Part shown: in pieces, positions 38,682-49,207 of the stretch
How positions within the stretch are numbered: position 1 is the stretch's first letter
Layout: each line of letters opens with the position of its first letter
NCBI RefSeq assembly: GCF_907164915.1
Contig: NC_061862.1
Location: forward strand, 35,341,522 to 35,405,521
DNA length: 64,000 bases
Source: Impatiens glandulifera
Taxonomy: Eukaryota > Streptophyta > Magnoliopsida > Ericales > Balsaminaceae
Reading direction: 5' to 3'
The notes under the pieces: model-generated
The model's database searches: none
What the model was told of the DNA's origin: nothing
The model's input: the letters and a program-made list of their open reading frames with translations, nothing else
Position numbers and translations under genes: made by a program

Positions 38682-39019
38682 ATGTCACATCTCTAACACG
38701 GTGGAGGAAAAAAATGAAAATGTGTTCCCCGCTCATCGAAAAAGAGTCTTTCTACCAGTCGCGTCTCCTTGCATTTATTCTTCTTCTTTTATTCTTATTG
38801 CTATTCCTTTGCTCCCGCGTTCTTCTTCTTCACTTTCGGCTGGTGGATCTTCCATTGCTTGTGTTCTTCTTATTGCCTTTCGGTTGCTCTTTCGTTTGCT
38901 CTTTACTAGTCACGTCTCTTTGTTTGTGCAACCAAAATGACAAAAATAGGGTTTCCGAAGCTCAATTTCATTTAAGTTTTTCAGGCTTCAAATTTTACGT
39001 TTTATTTTTATTTTTTTAA
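38594..39019 (+). pseudogene. Gene-leader-like segment, copy B
   Basis: The 141-codon open frame begins in the duplicated 33-bp unit (hence the repeated TDTKSEITNPT / TDTKSEITNLT) and continues through the CT-rich leader as a Leu/Phe-rich string. Another frame (38,677-38,940) gives the Ser-rich peptide seen in copy A. The switch of frame between copies and the dependence on a local duplication argue that neither is a preserved protein. No family recognised. Confidence 0.3.
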
Positions 39020-39229
39020 GCTTTAAATTTATCTCTAATTTGATTATCACGAATCACATAAAGAAATCATATAATAGAAACATTCTTCAACTAATTTAGT
39101 AATTAAAATATTAAAATAATATCAAAAAATCAAAATTATGTTAAACGGATAAAAAACGTATAATAATGTCAAAGAGATATTAGACGGAGCAAAAAATAAA
39201 TTAAACGGACAATTTTTTTCAATATTTCA

Positions 39230-39312
39230 CAAGTATGTTAAATGGGCCAAAACATGTTAAACATGTCAAAACGTATAAAACGTGTCAAAATGTGTCAAAA
39301 GTTTCAAGACAT
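39230..39312. repeat. Left part of the ACRTG minisatellite, copy B
   Basis: Same decamer minisatellite as 6310-7080, interrupted at GTTAA (39,313-39,317) by the LTR element. Confidence 0.85.
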
Positions 39313-39317
39313 GTTAA
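39313..39317. other. Target-site duplication GTTAA, left
   Basis: Matches 44,335-44,339 on the other side of the element; single in copy A at 6397-6401. Confidence 0.9.
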
Positions 39318-39989
39318 TGTTGGAATTAAGCTATTCCATTAATGAATAGAAATAAAATTTTAAATAAATAAAATCAAATAAAATTCACACAAATTCAAAC
39401 GTGAATTAACGGTGAATTTAATCTAAATTATAATTAAATATTAATTGTTTAACTAATATTTAATGCCTAATTAGAAAATTAAAGCATAATGTTAGGATAA
39501 ACATTTAGCTTTAATTGGCCTATTGGCTAACGTATGGACTCTTCAATTAGCTAGCATTAGCATTGAATGTCTAACATTGTATTTCTGCAAATCAACGTAT
39601 TGGATGATTAACAAATGAATGAGCAATATTTATTGTTAATAAACGTTTGGATGGTTTTATTTGTGAGTGTTCTTCGAGTTCTTCGCTCGATATTTTCCGT
39701 TGAAACCCGGTGATAGTTCATGTACTTTATCAAGCTCGTTGTGTAGTGATTCCGGTGCTGAATCACTACTAGATTCGTTGTACCCTGGGAGACAGCCATC
39801 TGTGACAAGCTCTAGCACACGGGGAGACGGTGGAACTGTTTTAAGGGAAATGTGTTTAACACATGCCTCGAATCAACCATCAAATACGGTGATATTGTTC
39901 TTCGTATATCTTATCTTATCTTTATTTATTTGTAACATCGTATGTATATATATATTTTTCTGTTATTTTTCAAGACAAGAATACTAACA
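39318..39989 (+). repeat. 5' LTR (672 bp)
   Basis: TG...CA ends. It lacks about 103 bp present in the 3' LTR (3' LTR about 43,903-44,005) at a TTT/GTGAGTG junction, so it was shortened after insertion. AATAAA lies at 39,638-39,643. The 106-codon open frame 39,667-39,987 is LTR sequence, not a gene. Confidence 0.9.
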
Positions 39990-40727
39990 ATCTTAAAACA
40001 GTTTCGTGTGCTAAGTAATTTAGTAGCTTTTGCCGTCGAAAATCTTTGTCTTTGATGTTTCAGAAATACGAGTCGCGGTGTTGCGAAAGAGATGATGTTC
40101 ATTTCGAAAAAATGAAAAAGATTCATCTTAAGGAATCAACAAATAAAGATAAGTCTTTATTGCATATAAATATGTTTGATTATTAACATATATGTTCTTA
40201 TGCTGTTAAAGCTTAGCTTTATAAGCTAATATATTTTGATATGAAAATTTTCTCAAGAAACATTAATTTGTATATTCATTATACAAATGTTATATAGAAA
40301 ATAAATTAGAACGCAATAATTTAATTTGTTCTAATCTTATTTAAAGATTTGTTTGGTTATTAAAAATATTAATAATAATGAATGAAAATAAGAAAGTAAC
40401 TAATATGTTAGCTTTCAATTTTTATAAAATTTATGGTGTTAAAATTAATTATAATTGAAACATATGGTTTCAGTTTTAAAATAATTAATTATAATATATA
40501 CCTTCTTTTTAATTAAGCAATATGATTAATAAGAATGTGATATGTTGATTATTAACGAAATATAGTCTATTTATATATGTACATATAAATTGTCTTATAT
40601 ATTTACCGTTTGATTATGATACTAAGTTATCAATTTTGTTTGACAGAGTTTAATTCAAAAATAAGAGAAAAATAATTTTCTCTAAAGAGAAGACAAAAGG
40701 TCGTAAACAGTAATACAACAATAAAAG

Positions 40728-40811
40728 GGCGCATTGGCACAGTGGTTCAAAGTTCAGACGACGCAAGGGTGTGAGGAGGCGAAAGGTCCCTAGTTCGAAT
40801 CCCATTTAGCC
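40728..40811 (+). other. tRNA-like sequence inside the LTR element
   Basis: 84 nt with TGGCACAGTGGTT (A-box-like, 40,735-40,747), a long middle with GTGAGGAGGCGAAAGGTCCC resembling a class II variable arm, and AGTTCGAATCC (B-box-like, 40,792-40,802). The ends GGC...GCC pair, but the rest of the acceptor stem is mismatched. This resembles a degenerate tRNA-Leu/Ser or the tRNA-derived head of a SINE. It is not expected to be a working tRNA. Confidence 0.5.
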
Positions 40812-40837
40812 AATGATTTCTTTGATGGAACCATTTA

Positions 40838-41237
40838 AATTTCTTTTATAGAAATTATTAGATGAATTAAGCCAATGATTTCTTTCATAAAAAATATGAT
40901 TTGTTATAAAATGACACTAGTCATTTATGTTGAAACCATTCCAATTTCTTGTGTAGAAATTATGAGATGAATGGATAGTCAATAATTTCTTGATAGAAAT
41001 TAGACTAGTTAAAATTACTTTAGTCATTGATGTTCAAACCATTCGAATTTCTGTGTAGAAATTATGAGATGAATGGGTAGTCAATAGTTTCTTGGTAGAA
41101 ATCAGACTTTTAAAATGACTCTATACCATGTTGAAGATGAATGAGGTCGATAATGATTTCTTATAAAAAAAACATGATTTGTTTAAATGATATTAATTAT
41201 GAATGTTGAAATCATTATAATTTCTCATGTAGAAATT
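40838..41237. repeat. Cluster of short palindromic hairpins, first group
   Basis: Near-identical 18-19-nt hairpins with stem AATTTCT/AGAAATT: 40,838-40,856, 40,943-40,961 (AATTTCTTGTGTAGAAATT), 40,984-41,001, 41,046-41,063, about 41,086-41,104 (degenerate) and 41,219-41,237. Most are followed by ATGAGATGAATGG or similar. At 40,935-40,973 an outer CCATTC/GAATGG pair encloses the inner stem, making a longer two-part hairpin. Pairs of hairpins recur with a spacing of about 103 bp. Confidence 0.8.
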
Positions 41238-42241
41238 ATGAAATAAACTGAGTATAGAAATTTTAATTTCTTAAGATTAAATAAGTTGTTTGTGTTAGAA
41301 CTTATTCTAATCATGCATTGAAAGAGACAATTATGTAAGTCAAAATATTTTCGCAAGAATTATCTCGGTGAGAATGATCCACCTAGATTTGTTTTGAGCA
41401 TTGTCGCTTCACGTGGATTATCGTTCATAACACGATAATGTAATTACTTCGATTAAGACATGAGGTACATTTGTAGTTATGTTTTATTTGATTATATTGC
41501 TAAGTGATTATTTATATATATAATGCATATTAGCTAATAATATGATGATTCATGTTCATTCATAATAAGTATGATTATCTAAAAATTTATATACATATAT
41601 AAATAAAGATTTATTTTTAATCTATTTTATTTTAATAGATAATTTTGAATTTTGTCACAAAACTATGTATTTTTTGATTGACAAAAATTTGTTATAGAAT
41701 ATTAAAGGTCACCTAATTAATTAAGAAACAAATAATTGATGACATGAATATTTATTTATATAATTAGTTAGTTTTATATTTGATTAAAGATAAATTATCA
41801 ACATTCTAATTAAGTGTAATAATTAATATTTTAATTAATTATCATATATTTTTTAAACGATATTTTTAATGATAAATGAAGTTGTATATATATTTGTTTA
41901 ATAATATATATGACATATTATTTATCTGATTACGTTTCTATGTTATTGACTATATATATTATAGTTGTTTTGTCATCGTGGTGACTAAAATAAAAGAAGC
42001 AATAATATATAATATCATATATATGGATATATTAAATTTGGTATAATATAATATATTTGATATACATTGTTTAATTGTATCATAAAGATTTATTGGATTT
42101 GATATTTTGAAATAAAATAATTACAAGAAAAGTCTTGTTTGATTTGAGAATAATGCGGCAAATGTGCCGATATTACGGGATGCAAACGTGCAACCGGAAA
42201 TAAATGTTTAAGCGACTTCGGTCAAAGGTGCTTGAAACATT
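41238..42241. other. LTR element interior between hairpin clusters
   Basis: AT-rich DNA with no reading frame. A small perfect hairpin CGGCA-AATG-TGCCG lies at about 42,152-42,165. Confidence 0.5.
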
Positions 42242-42430
42242 ATGATTTCTTTTGTAGAAATCATGTGATATGGTGAATATTTATTTGATTAAATATTCTA
42301 ATTTCTTTTATAGAAATTAAGTGTTGAAATAAATATTTTAATTAATTAAATATTTTTAATTTCTTATGTAGAGATTATGTGAAGAATGATTTATAAATGA
42401 ATAAACATTTTAATCTCTTGTATAGAAATT
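42242..42430. repeat. Cluster of short palindromic hairpins, second group
   Basis: Four more hairpins of the same design at 42,242-42,264, 42,300-42,318, 42,358-42,376 and 42,412-42,430, spaced about 55-58 bp apart. A weaker one lies near 42,510-42,540. Some have compensating stem changes, for example GATTTCT with AGAAATC at 42,244-42,262. Confidence 0.8.
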
Positions 42431-43550
42431 ATGATTTATTCAATTAAATATTTATAATATAGTTATCTTATTCAATGTATAATAAGTATAACAAAAGAAA
42501 TTTGTAAAAGAATTGTGTGACAATTTCTTGATTAGAAAATCATTGATTTAAATCATACAAATGTGTGTGGTTTAAAAAAGGATACCAACACGAATGTGGG
42601 GACAAATATTTTTATTGATTATAATACAAAAATAATTGTGTATATTATGATAAATAAAAAGATAATTCATTGTTAGAGAAATATGTTCTCTATAAAAGAT
42701 AAAGTTGCGCAACTTTACAAAAAGAAAGAAAATAACAAGAAAATGTCTTGTTTATATTTGCTGAGTTGGTGTTCAAATCGATATTTTAGATTTGAGGATT
42801 TTGAAATCAAGAAACGTGTCATATTTTGACATTATTTTCATAAAACTTTGAAGAACCAATGTCTTCAAAGGGATTTTATGAAATAAATGAAAAAGAAAGT
42901 TTATAAAGTCTTGATATGACTTATAACAAATTTTATAATAATGATATGAAAATTTGACTATGTAAGTCAAAGATAACATTGTGGATCCATTAATCAGATT
43001 ATTGAATAGAGAGATAGTTTGAAGTCTTTTGAGACATTAGCCTACTATAAGTTGGTATGAAGGAAAACCCAACCTATGCAGACTGGAGATCCCAAGAACT
43101 AGGTTCAATGGGACAACCTAATTGTACTGACTTGGAAAGTTATTATTGAGGATTAATCCTATAACGAAACAATAATATTTTGACAAGGATAAGTATATCG
43201 CTTTTAATGATTCTTTGTGAGCAAAGAGATCACCTATGTGAGGGAGAAGTGGGGCCGTTTCGAAAGAATTGCACGGCTCAATTCTAGACCCTCTCACAGA
43301 ACCAGGCGCGTGTTCAATGGCCAAAATAGACACAACCATTAGAGATTGACATGTATTAGGGAGAATTTTATGTGAAAGTGTGTAATCGTTTACACAAAAG
43401 GCAGAATAGTTCAAGGACATCGAGTCTACTAATCAACTAGTAAAGTTATATGCTTTAACAAGGGAAGGTTCAAAGGGTTACACCTACCTATCCTATGTAG
43501 AATTCAACTGTTGAACCTTTCACTAGGTTAATCTTTCAATTTCCATTAAT
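42431..43550. other. LTR element 3' interior, no coding
   Basis: No gag/pol sequence. The part from about 43,010 to 43,550 is less AT-rich than the rest (for example CCAACCTATGCAGACTGGAG and CTAGACCCTCTCACAGAACC) and leads to the PPT, so it is probably the conserved 3' UTR of an autonomous parent element. Confidence 0.5.
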
Positions 43551-43559
43551 GTGGGGGAT
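43551..43559 (+). other. Polypurine tract
   Basis: GTGGGGGAT immediately before the 3' LTR; it is the plus-strand priming site in LTR retrotransposons. Confidence 0.75.
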
Positions 43560-44334
43560 TGTTGGAATTAACCTAATTCCATCAATGAATGGAAATAAAA
43601 TTGTAAATAAATAAAATCAAATAAAATTCACACAAATTCAAACGTGAATTAACGGTGAATTTAATCCAAATTATAATTAAATATTAATTGTTTAATTAAT
43701 ATTTAATGCCTAATTAGAAAATTAAAGCATAATGTTAGGATAAACATTTAGTTTTAATTGGCCTATTGGCTAACGTATGGACTCTTCAATTAGCTAGTAT
43801 TAGCATTGAATGTCTAACATTGCATTTATGCAAATCAACGTATTGGCTGATTAACAAATGAATGAGCAATATTTATTGCTAATAAACGTTTGGATGGTTT
43901 TATTTACAGGTTTAATTCTCAGCAATATATACCCATTCATTATTCATTTTACAAATACTTCATTTTCATCTTTCTCACTCTAGAATTCCAAAAGCCTTCT
44001 TCTTGTTTTGTGAGTGTTCTTCGAGTTCTTCGCTCAATATTTTCCGTTGAAACCCGATGATAGTTCAGGTACTTTATCAAGCTCGTTGTGTAGTGATTCC
44101 GGTGCTGAATCATTACTAAATTCGTTGTACCCTGGGAGACAGTCATCTGTGACAAGCTCTAGCACACAGGGAGACGGTGAAACTATTTTAAGGGAAATGT
44201 GTTTAACTAATACTTCGAATCAACCATCAAATACGGTGATATTGTTTTTCGTATATCTTATCTTATCTTTATTTATCTGTAACATCGTATGTATATATAT
44301 TTTTCTGTTATTTTTCAAGACAAGAATACTAACA
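43560..44334 (+). repeat. 3' LTR (775 bp)
   Basis: Full-length LTR, TG...CA, immediately followed by the GTTAA target duplication. It contains the 103 bp missing from the 5' LTR. The 160-codon open frame 44,014-44,496 runs out of the LTR into the minisatellite and is not a gene. Confidence 0.9.
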
Positions 44335-44339
44335 GTTAA
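44335..44339. other. Target-site duplication GTTAA, right
   Basis: Second copy of the 5-bp target site, followed by the continuation of the minisatellite (ATGTATCGTTAAACATGTC). Confidence 0.9.
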
Positions 44340-45005
44340 ATGTATCGTTAAACATGTCAAAACATGTAAATTGTGCCAAAAATATGTTAAATGTGCTAAA
44401 AATTTGTTAAAACTTTTCAAATGTGTTAAACGTGCCAAAAACGTATTAAATATGTCCAAACATGTTAAACGTGTTAAAATGTCAAAAACATGTTAAACAT
44501 GCCAAAACGTGAAAAATGTGCCAAAAACATGAAAAACGTGTTAAATGTGCCAAACGTGTTTAATGTGCTAAAAATATGTTAAACGTGCCAAAATGTTATA
44601 AATTTGTCAAAATGTGTTAAACGTGCGAAAAACGTGTTAAAGATGTTAAAAACATGTTAAACGTTCCAAAAATGTGTAAAACTTGTGAAAAATGTGTTAA
44701 ATATGCCAAAAACGTGTTAAATATGCCAAAAACGTGTTAAACGTGCCAAAAACATGAAAAACATGTTAAACGTGTGAAAACATGTTAAACATGTGAAACA
44801 CATGTTAAACGCGTGTTAAACGTGCCAAAACGTGAAAATGTGTTAAACATGTCAAAACGTGTGAAAAACATGCTAAACGTATTAAAAATGTCAAAAACGT
44901 GAAAAACATGTTAAACGTGTAAAAACGTGTTAAATATGTCAAAATCATGAAAAATGTGTTAAACATGTAAAAACGTGTTAAAATGTCAAAAACGTGAAAA
45001 CATAT
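44340..45005. repeat. Right part of the ACRTG minisatellite, copy B
   Basis: Continuation of the decamer minisatellite after the LTR element; matches 6402-7080 with differing numbers of units. Confidence 0.85.
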
Positions 45006-45254
45006 TTAAGAAATTAACATTTTAACTGATATTTTATTTTTGAATTTAGAAAGTTAAAATGTCGAACTAATATTTTTTATTTTTAATATATTAAGTTAAC
45101 ATGTTGAATTGATACAATGAAAATCGAAACTTAAAAAAATCCCTTTGACCTTGAGCTATCATAATTAGTTTTTGTCAAACTAATATTTTAATAAAATAAA
45201 TAATATATATTAAAATTATTTTTATTATATTTTATTTTATAAACATAGAAATTA

Positions 45255-45340
45255 AGATTGAATTGCAATTCTATAATTTTTTCAAACATAGGAATTGGAA
45301 TTGAATTACAATTCTATAATTTTTTCAAACATAAGAATTG
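45255..45340. repeat. 43-bp repeat, two copies (copy B)
   Basis: Units at 45,255 and 45,298; copy A has five. Confidence 0.85.
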
Positions 45341-46225
45341 AATTATAATTCAATGCCAATTCTCATGGAGTTTGAATTGAGATTCCAATGCCAATTCCAA
45401 TTCCACTGATCCAAACATACGATGATGTTTCAAAAATGAAAGATTACAACTAGTACAAGTTCACCTTAAATGCACTTGTGGATAGTGCTCTAAAGTGGCA
45501 TGAAAATAATTAAGTGATGACGATTAAAATTATAATAGTGTAATAAAGAATATATTTTTTAAATCTAAGAAAAACAAAAATACTCTAGATTAAATTATCT
45601 CGAAAGGGTGAGTTAGAACAAGTAACAATAATATGAGTAATACAAAATAAACTTCCTTATGAAACAACTTCAAATGAATTCCCTTTCTTAAAAATGATAT
45701 AGAATCAATTTTTTATTTTATTTTAAACCGTGATATTTGATCTCATAAGTCTTAAGAACTATTCTTATCGTTTAAACTATTAAGTTCAGTGATAAAGCAC
45801 ACAAATTTTGTTAAATTCACGAGTTTAAGTCTTTATATAAAAATGGGACAAAACTACGACTTAGACATAAGATAGAAATTTGTACCTAATGATTTTTAAT
45901 ATAGTAATGAATAATGATGAACAAGCTATAAACGAACAAGCCATATGACCCTCTTGGTAGAGTGAAGACAAAAACTATTGTTTTGTTTTTTGTCTTACAA
46001 ATATTTCACTATATGAAATCTTCCATAAAATGTTTGGACTTGCATAAAATTTATTAAAACTATGTTAAGATATTACATTTAGATAAATTAAACTAGATTT
46101 TTTTTAACAATCAAAATTTCTTCAATAGAGAGGCTAGCAAGACAAGCCATATCAGATTCAAATCTTCATCCTAAAGAAATCAATAATACTTCCTTTTTCG
46201 TGCCTCCAAAATAGTAAAAAACTAT

Positions 46226-46256
<31 letters not shown>

Positions 46257-46661
46257 TTATTAATATTATATAACTTAATCTAAAAAATTAAAAAATTGAA
46301 ATTACAATAAAAACTCATATAATATTTTGTATTAATTTAATAAAATGTTAAGTTTTAAATTTTGAAATTTGACTTGATGAGATCTAGGAAAGATATTTAA
46401 GAAAGATTTTCAATCAACCTCTTCGAACAGAAAATTCTCAAAAAAAATCAAGACAATTAAAAGAAAATTTTAACAGAAAATTCCTAAAATTAAAAAAGTA
46501 AATCTTAAAAGAAACCCAAAAACCAAGAAAATTAAAACCTAAATCTTAAGGAAATCTAAAACCTATCTATCTATAAGATATAAGATGAACTCTCTCTTTC
46601 TATGCACCGTATATAGCCGTCTTCATTGGGCTCGCTTGAAGTTGCGCCTGGAAATCAAACG
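45341..46661. other. Non-coding, copy B equivalent of 7543-9464
   Basis: No gene. The nested CAATTCC hairpins are at about 45,334-45,415. A single TA run at about 46,226-46,252 replaces the 580 bp that A has between TA tracts. Confidence 0.6.
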
Positions 46662-46876
46662 ATGAACTCTCTCTTTCATGTCTATTCCTCTTCTCCATCG
46701 TCACTGCGTTAGGGTTGAAGCAGTCTTCCATGTCTATTCCTCTTCTCCATCATCATTGCGTTAGGGTTGAAGCAGGTCATTCGGCCAAACCAGTTAATGA
46801 TCTTCACGATCATATTAACAGAACTACTCTTCGGATTGGGTATCTGGTCTCGGCGGTCGCTTCGGTTGATGAATAG
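46662..46876 (+). pseudogene. Signal-peptide-like exon, copy B (frameshifted)
   Basis: Same sequence as 9465-9677 with three substitutions and a 2-bp insertion in the leader region; the ATG frame ends after 16 codons at 46,712. The 52-bp internal tandem duplication is shared with A, so it predates the segmental duplication. Confidence 0.4.
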
Positions 46877-47060
46877 GACTCTTGGATTTGGTAGTATTAT
46901 GGATCGCGGATCGCTTTCCCTCTACTGATTTTGGTTAGTTCTGCTCTTCTCTTTTCCGTTTGTATTGTTTTATATATGCTTTTACTCATTAGTCTGTGTT
47001 TGATTGTTTCAGTTTCTTTGTTTATTTATTTGTTGTTGTAAGTTTGGCCAATGATATTCC

Positions 47061-47572
47061 TTGCATACCGAGTTCATCTGGAACCCATCTGGAACCCTGG
47101 AGAAGGCGGGTTTTGGGAAAACAGAGGTGATTGTTTCAGAAACAGGGTGGGCTTCTAAAGGTGATGCGAATGAAGTTGGGGCGAATGCTAGGACTTATAA
47201 TAAAAATCTACGAAAGAGATTGTTGAATAAGAAGGGTACTCCTTATAGGCCGAAGAGAACTGTGAAGGGATATGTTTTCTCATTGTTTAATGAGAATCTG
47301 AAACCGGGTCCTACTTCTGAGAGGAATTTCGGATTGTTTAAGGCTGATGGAAGTACTGCTTATGATATTGGGTTTAGGGGTCTTGTACCCTCTTCGGGTT
47401 CATCATTTAAGATTAAGGTTAGTATTTATTGTTCTTTAATCATTAACTTGTCTTTTTTTCTATTATATACTTATCAATGTTTTCTTCTCCAATGTAGAAT
47501 TTCAGGTTTGACGGTTGGACAAACATGGCGGCATGGGCTATGGCCACTCTGTTTCTCATTCATTTCAGTTAG
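47061..47572 (+). pseudogene. Glucan endo-1,3-beta-glucosidase (GH17) C-terminal fragment, copy B
   Basis: Exon 47,061-47,417 (119 codons) and exon 47,498-47,572 (24 codons plus stop) around an 80-bp GT-AG intron with a pyrimidine tract before the acceptor. Compared with copy A the coding part has one amino-acid change (LLKKKG to LLNKKG) and two silent ones. The VSETGW nucleophile motif and the hydrophobic GPI-type tail are intact, and the N-terminal two thirds is missing as in A. The longer open frame to 47,591 reads through the intron and is not the real product. Confidence 0.85.
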
Positions 47573-47610
47573 AATCAATAATACATTGTAATTTTTATTT
47601 GTTCATTTTA

Positions 47611-47616
47611 AATAAA
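47611..47616 (+). terminator. Poly(A) signal of the GH17 fragment, copy B
   Basis: AATAAA 38 bp after the stop codon, as in copy A. Confidence 0.5.
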
Positions 47617-47735
47617 GCTCTCAAACTCATTCATGAACAGAGAATCCTCTAATTTGTCTTTTTTTTCATACACAAAATGTTAAAATATGTCATTCTAGTT
47701 CAAAATTTGACCATATGTAGAGGCTCTCACCCTGA

Positions 47736-48085
47736 GAGATTCAAGAGTTTGTTACTGAGTCGGAACGAGAAGGATTCGCTGTCAAACTACAAGAAGAAGA
47801 GGATTGGCTGTATGAAGATGGGGAGGATGAGACTAAAGGAGTATATCGTTGATTAACTTGATGAACACAAGAAGGTACTATTTTCAATACTCTCCATCTC
47901 CTGAATTTGGAGGAATTTCTTTTAGCCTAACTTCAAAAGGTACTATTTTCAATACTCTCCACAAGGAACATACAAAGAAGGGTTCAGTGATAGACCAGCT
48001 TGTGTATTGCATCAATAGCTACAGAGAGGCTGCAATGTCAACTGATCCCAAGTTCGATCATATTGAATTATCGGAGAAAGAAAAG
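47736..48085 (+). pseudogene. HSP110-type HSP70 fragment, copy B
   Basis: Exon 47,736-47,874 carries EIQEFVTESEREGFAVKLQ and the YEDGEDETKGVY signature, with a 1-bp insertion after it that shifts the frame. The 3' splice site and the first eight codons of the next exon (GDPIEER region) are replaced by a 22-bp copy of the start of the intron (47,939-47,960 repeats 47,874-47,895). The rest, with DQLVYCINSYREAAMSTDPK, is in frame without copy A's two-base insertion and ends at a GT donor at 48,086. The 80-codon open frame 47,849-48,091 spans this rearranged join. Broken in a different way from copy A. Confidence 0.85.
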
Positions 48086-49207
48086 GTATGATACACAATT
48101 GGTTTTCTTATACAAAATGTATTAAGAGTTTTTTTTTTCATATAATCTCTCTGTTTTACATATATTAGTAACACCTTGTTTGGAAGAAGACCTCTAAAAC
48201 ACCATTGTATTATTTTAGTCTAATTTATTTAAAATCTCCGATTAAAAGCCAGAATTTGTTTTCAAACAAGAAGTCAGATTAAGTTCTTAAATTTTCCAAA
48301 ACAAGCCTAACTTAAAAAAGTCTTCTTTCTCATACGGTAGTGTTTATCACTTAATATGCTGTTTAACACTTAATATGCTGTTTGTTATGCATTTTTTAAA
48401 TTTGGATAATGATCCAAAAAATCTACATTTGACTAAATTCAAAATGATCTTTATATCAAATGAAGCTAAATTCATATTTTAATTCAGTTCTTGATTTAAA
48501 AAATAATCTTAACACCAAATAAAAAAACAAATTACACTATAATCTCAATAGTGATCTAGAAAACAATCTAAAATATGATCCAGAAAATGATCTTACCAAT
48601 TAATAATTTTTCAATGAATGAAAGATTTCAACAATATACCTGTTTCTTCCAAATAGTCTAGAAAATTATATTTTTGGTTTAGTTATTAAAGTTTATATAA
48701 ATTTACTTTCTTTCTTAAGTGTTGTAGAATTAAAGTGGTCATATGCAGATTTCTTACTATTATATATTGTATTTTCTGGTACTGAATGAGTGTGTGGAAG
48801 CTGGTTGGTTAAGAGAGAAAAAGTAGCTGCATGATTCCTTCATTATGATTCCTTCATTATATATTAGTTCAAGTAAATTATATTCATGGTATTTAAATTT
48901 ATATTAACATATTTCTATTTTAGAGTATGGTAATGGTAGGTTTGCTTTTAAATGAATAAGTTGTTTTTTTTTATGATTTTAAAAATTATTAGAATTCGAA
49001 TTTAAATAATCCATGTTTAATTGAAAATAAATATACATCTATCTTATACTACGTTTAACTTTGTAAATGTTAAAAATATTATTTCATTTATTAAAATATT
49101 ATTTTTTATATAAATATAATTTCTTATTAATTTGAAATTTTCATTAAATATATTTTCATTAAATTTAAATTTGTATTCAACTCATACAAAAAGGCATGTT
49201 TTCTATT
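48086..49207. other. Non-coding, longer than in copy A
   Basis: No gene recognised. About 800 bp (roughly 48,310-49,085) has no counterpart at 11,100-11,130 in A. It contains GATTCCTTCATTATATATTAG (about 48,850) and the following GTTCAAGTAAATTA, so it includes the end of another core copy. Confidence 0.55.

Larger units (their letters stand above)
39318..44334 (+). mobile_element. Non-autonomous LTR retrotransposon (Copia-like), 5.0 kb
   Basis: Complete element with LTRs of 672 and 775 bp, both beginning TGTTGGAATTA and ending ACTAACA, and a perfect 5-bp target duplication GTTAA on each side. The polypurine tract GTGGGGGAT directly abuts the 3' LTR, and this PPT plus TGTTGGAAT start is typical of plant Copia elements. 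The 3.57-kb interior has no gag or pol frame; the longest frame (100 codons, minus strand, 43,118-43,420) is meaningless. No primer-binding site complementary to the usual initiator tRNA is visible after 39,989. LTRs differ by about 4 percent by eye, mostly C/T and G/A. Copy A has the empty site at 6397-6401, so insertion came after the segmental duplication. Orientation follows from the PPT. Confidence 0.9.

Noticed and set aside
38521..38736. 71-codon minus-strand frame in the promoter-like segment
   Set aside because: It depends on the 33-bp duplication private to copy B and is antisense to the leader.
39667..39987. 106-codon and 160-codon frames in the LTRs (also 44,014-44,496)
   Set aside because: They are LTR sequence; the second runs from the LTR into the minisatellite, so the frames are fortuitous.
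40728..40811. Functional tRNA gene
   Set aside because: Both promoter boxes are recognisable, but the acceptor stem has several mismatches and no clean anticodon arm can be drawn.
40838..42430. Possible CRISPR array, including a superficial likeness of AATTTCTTGTGTAGAAATT to Cas12a-type direct repeats
   Set aside because: Spacing is irregular, the intervening sequences are themselves similar, the repeats lie inside a plant LTR element, and no cas-like gene is present.
43118..43420. 100-codon minus-strand frame in the LTR element
   Set aside because: Antisense to the element, no gag/pol or other motif, and bounded by random stops.
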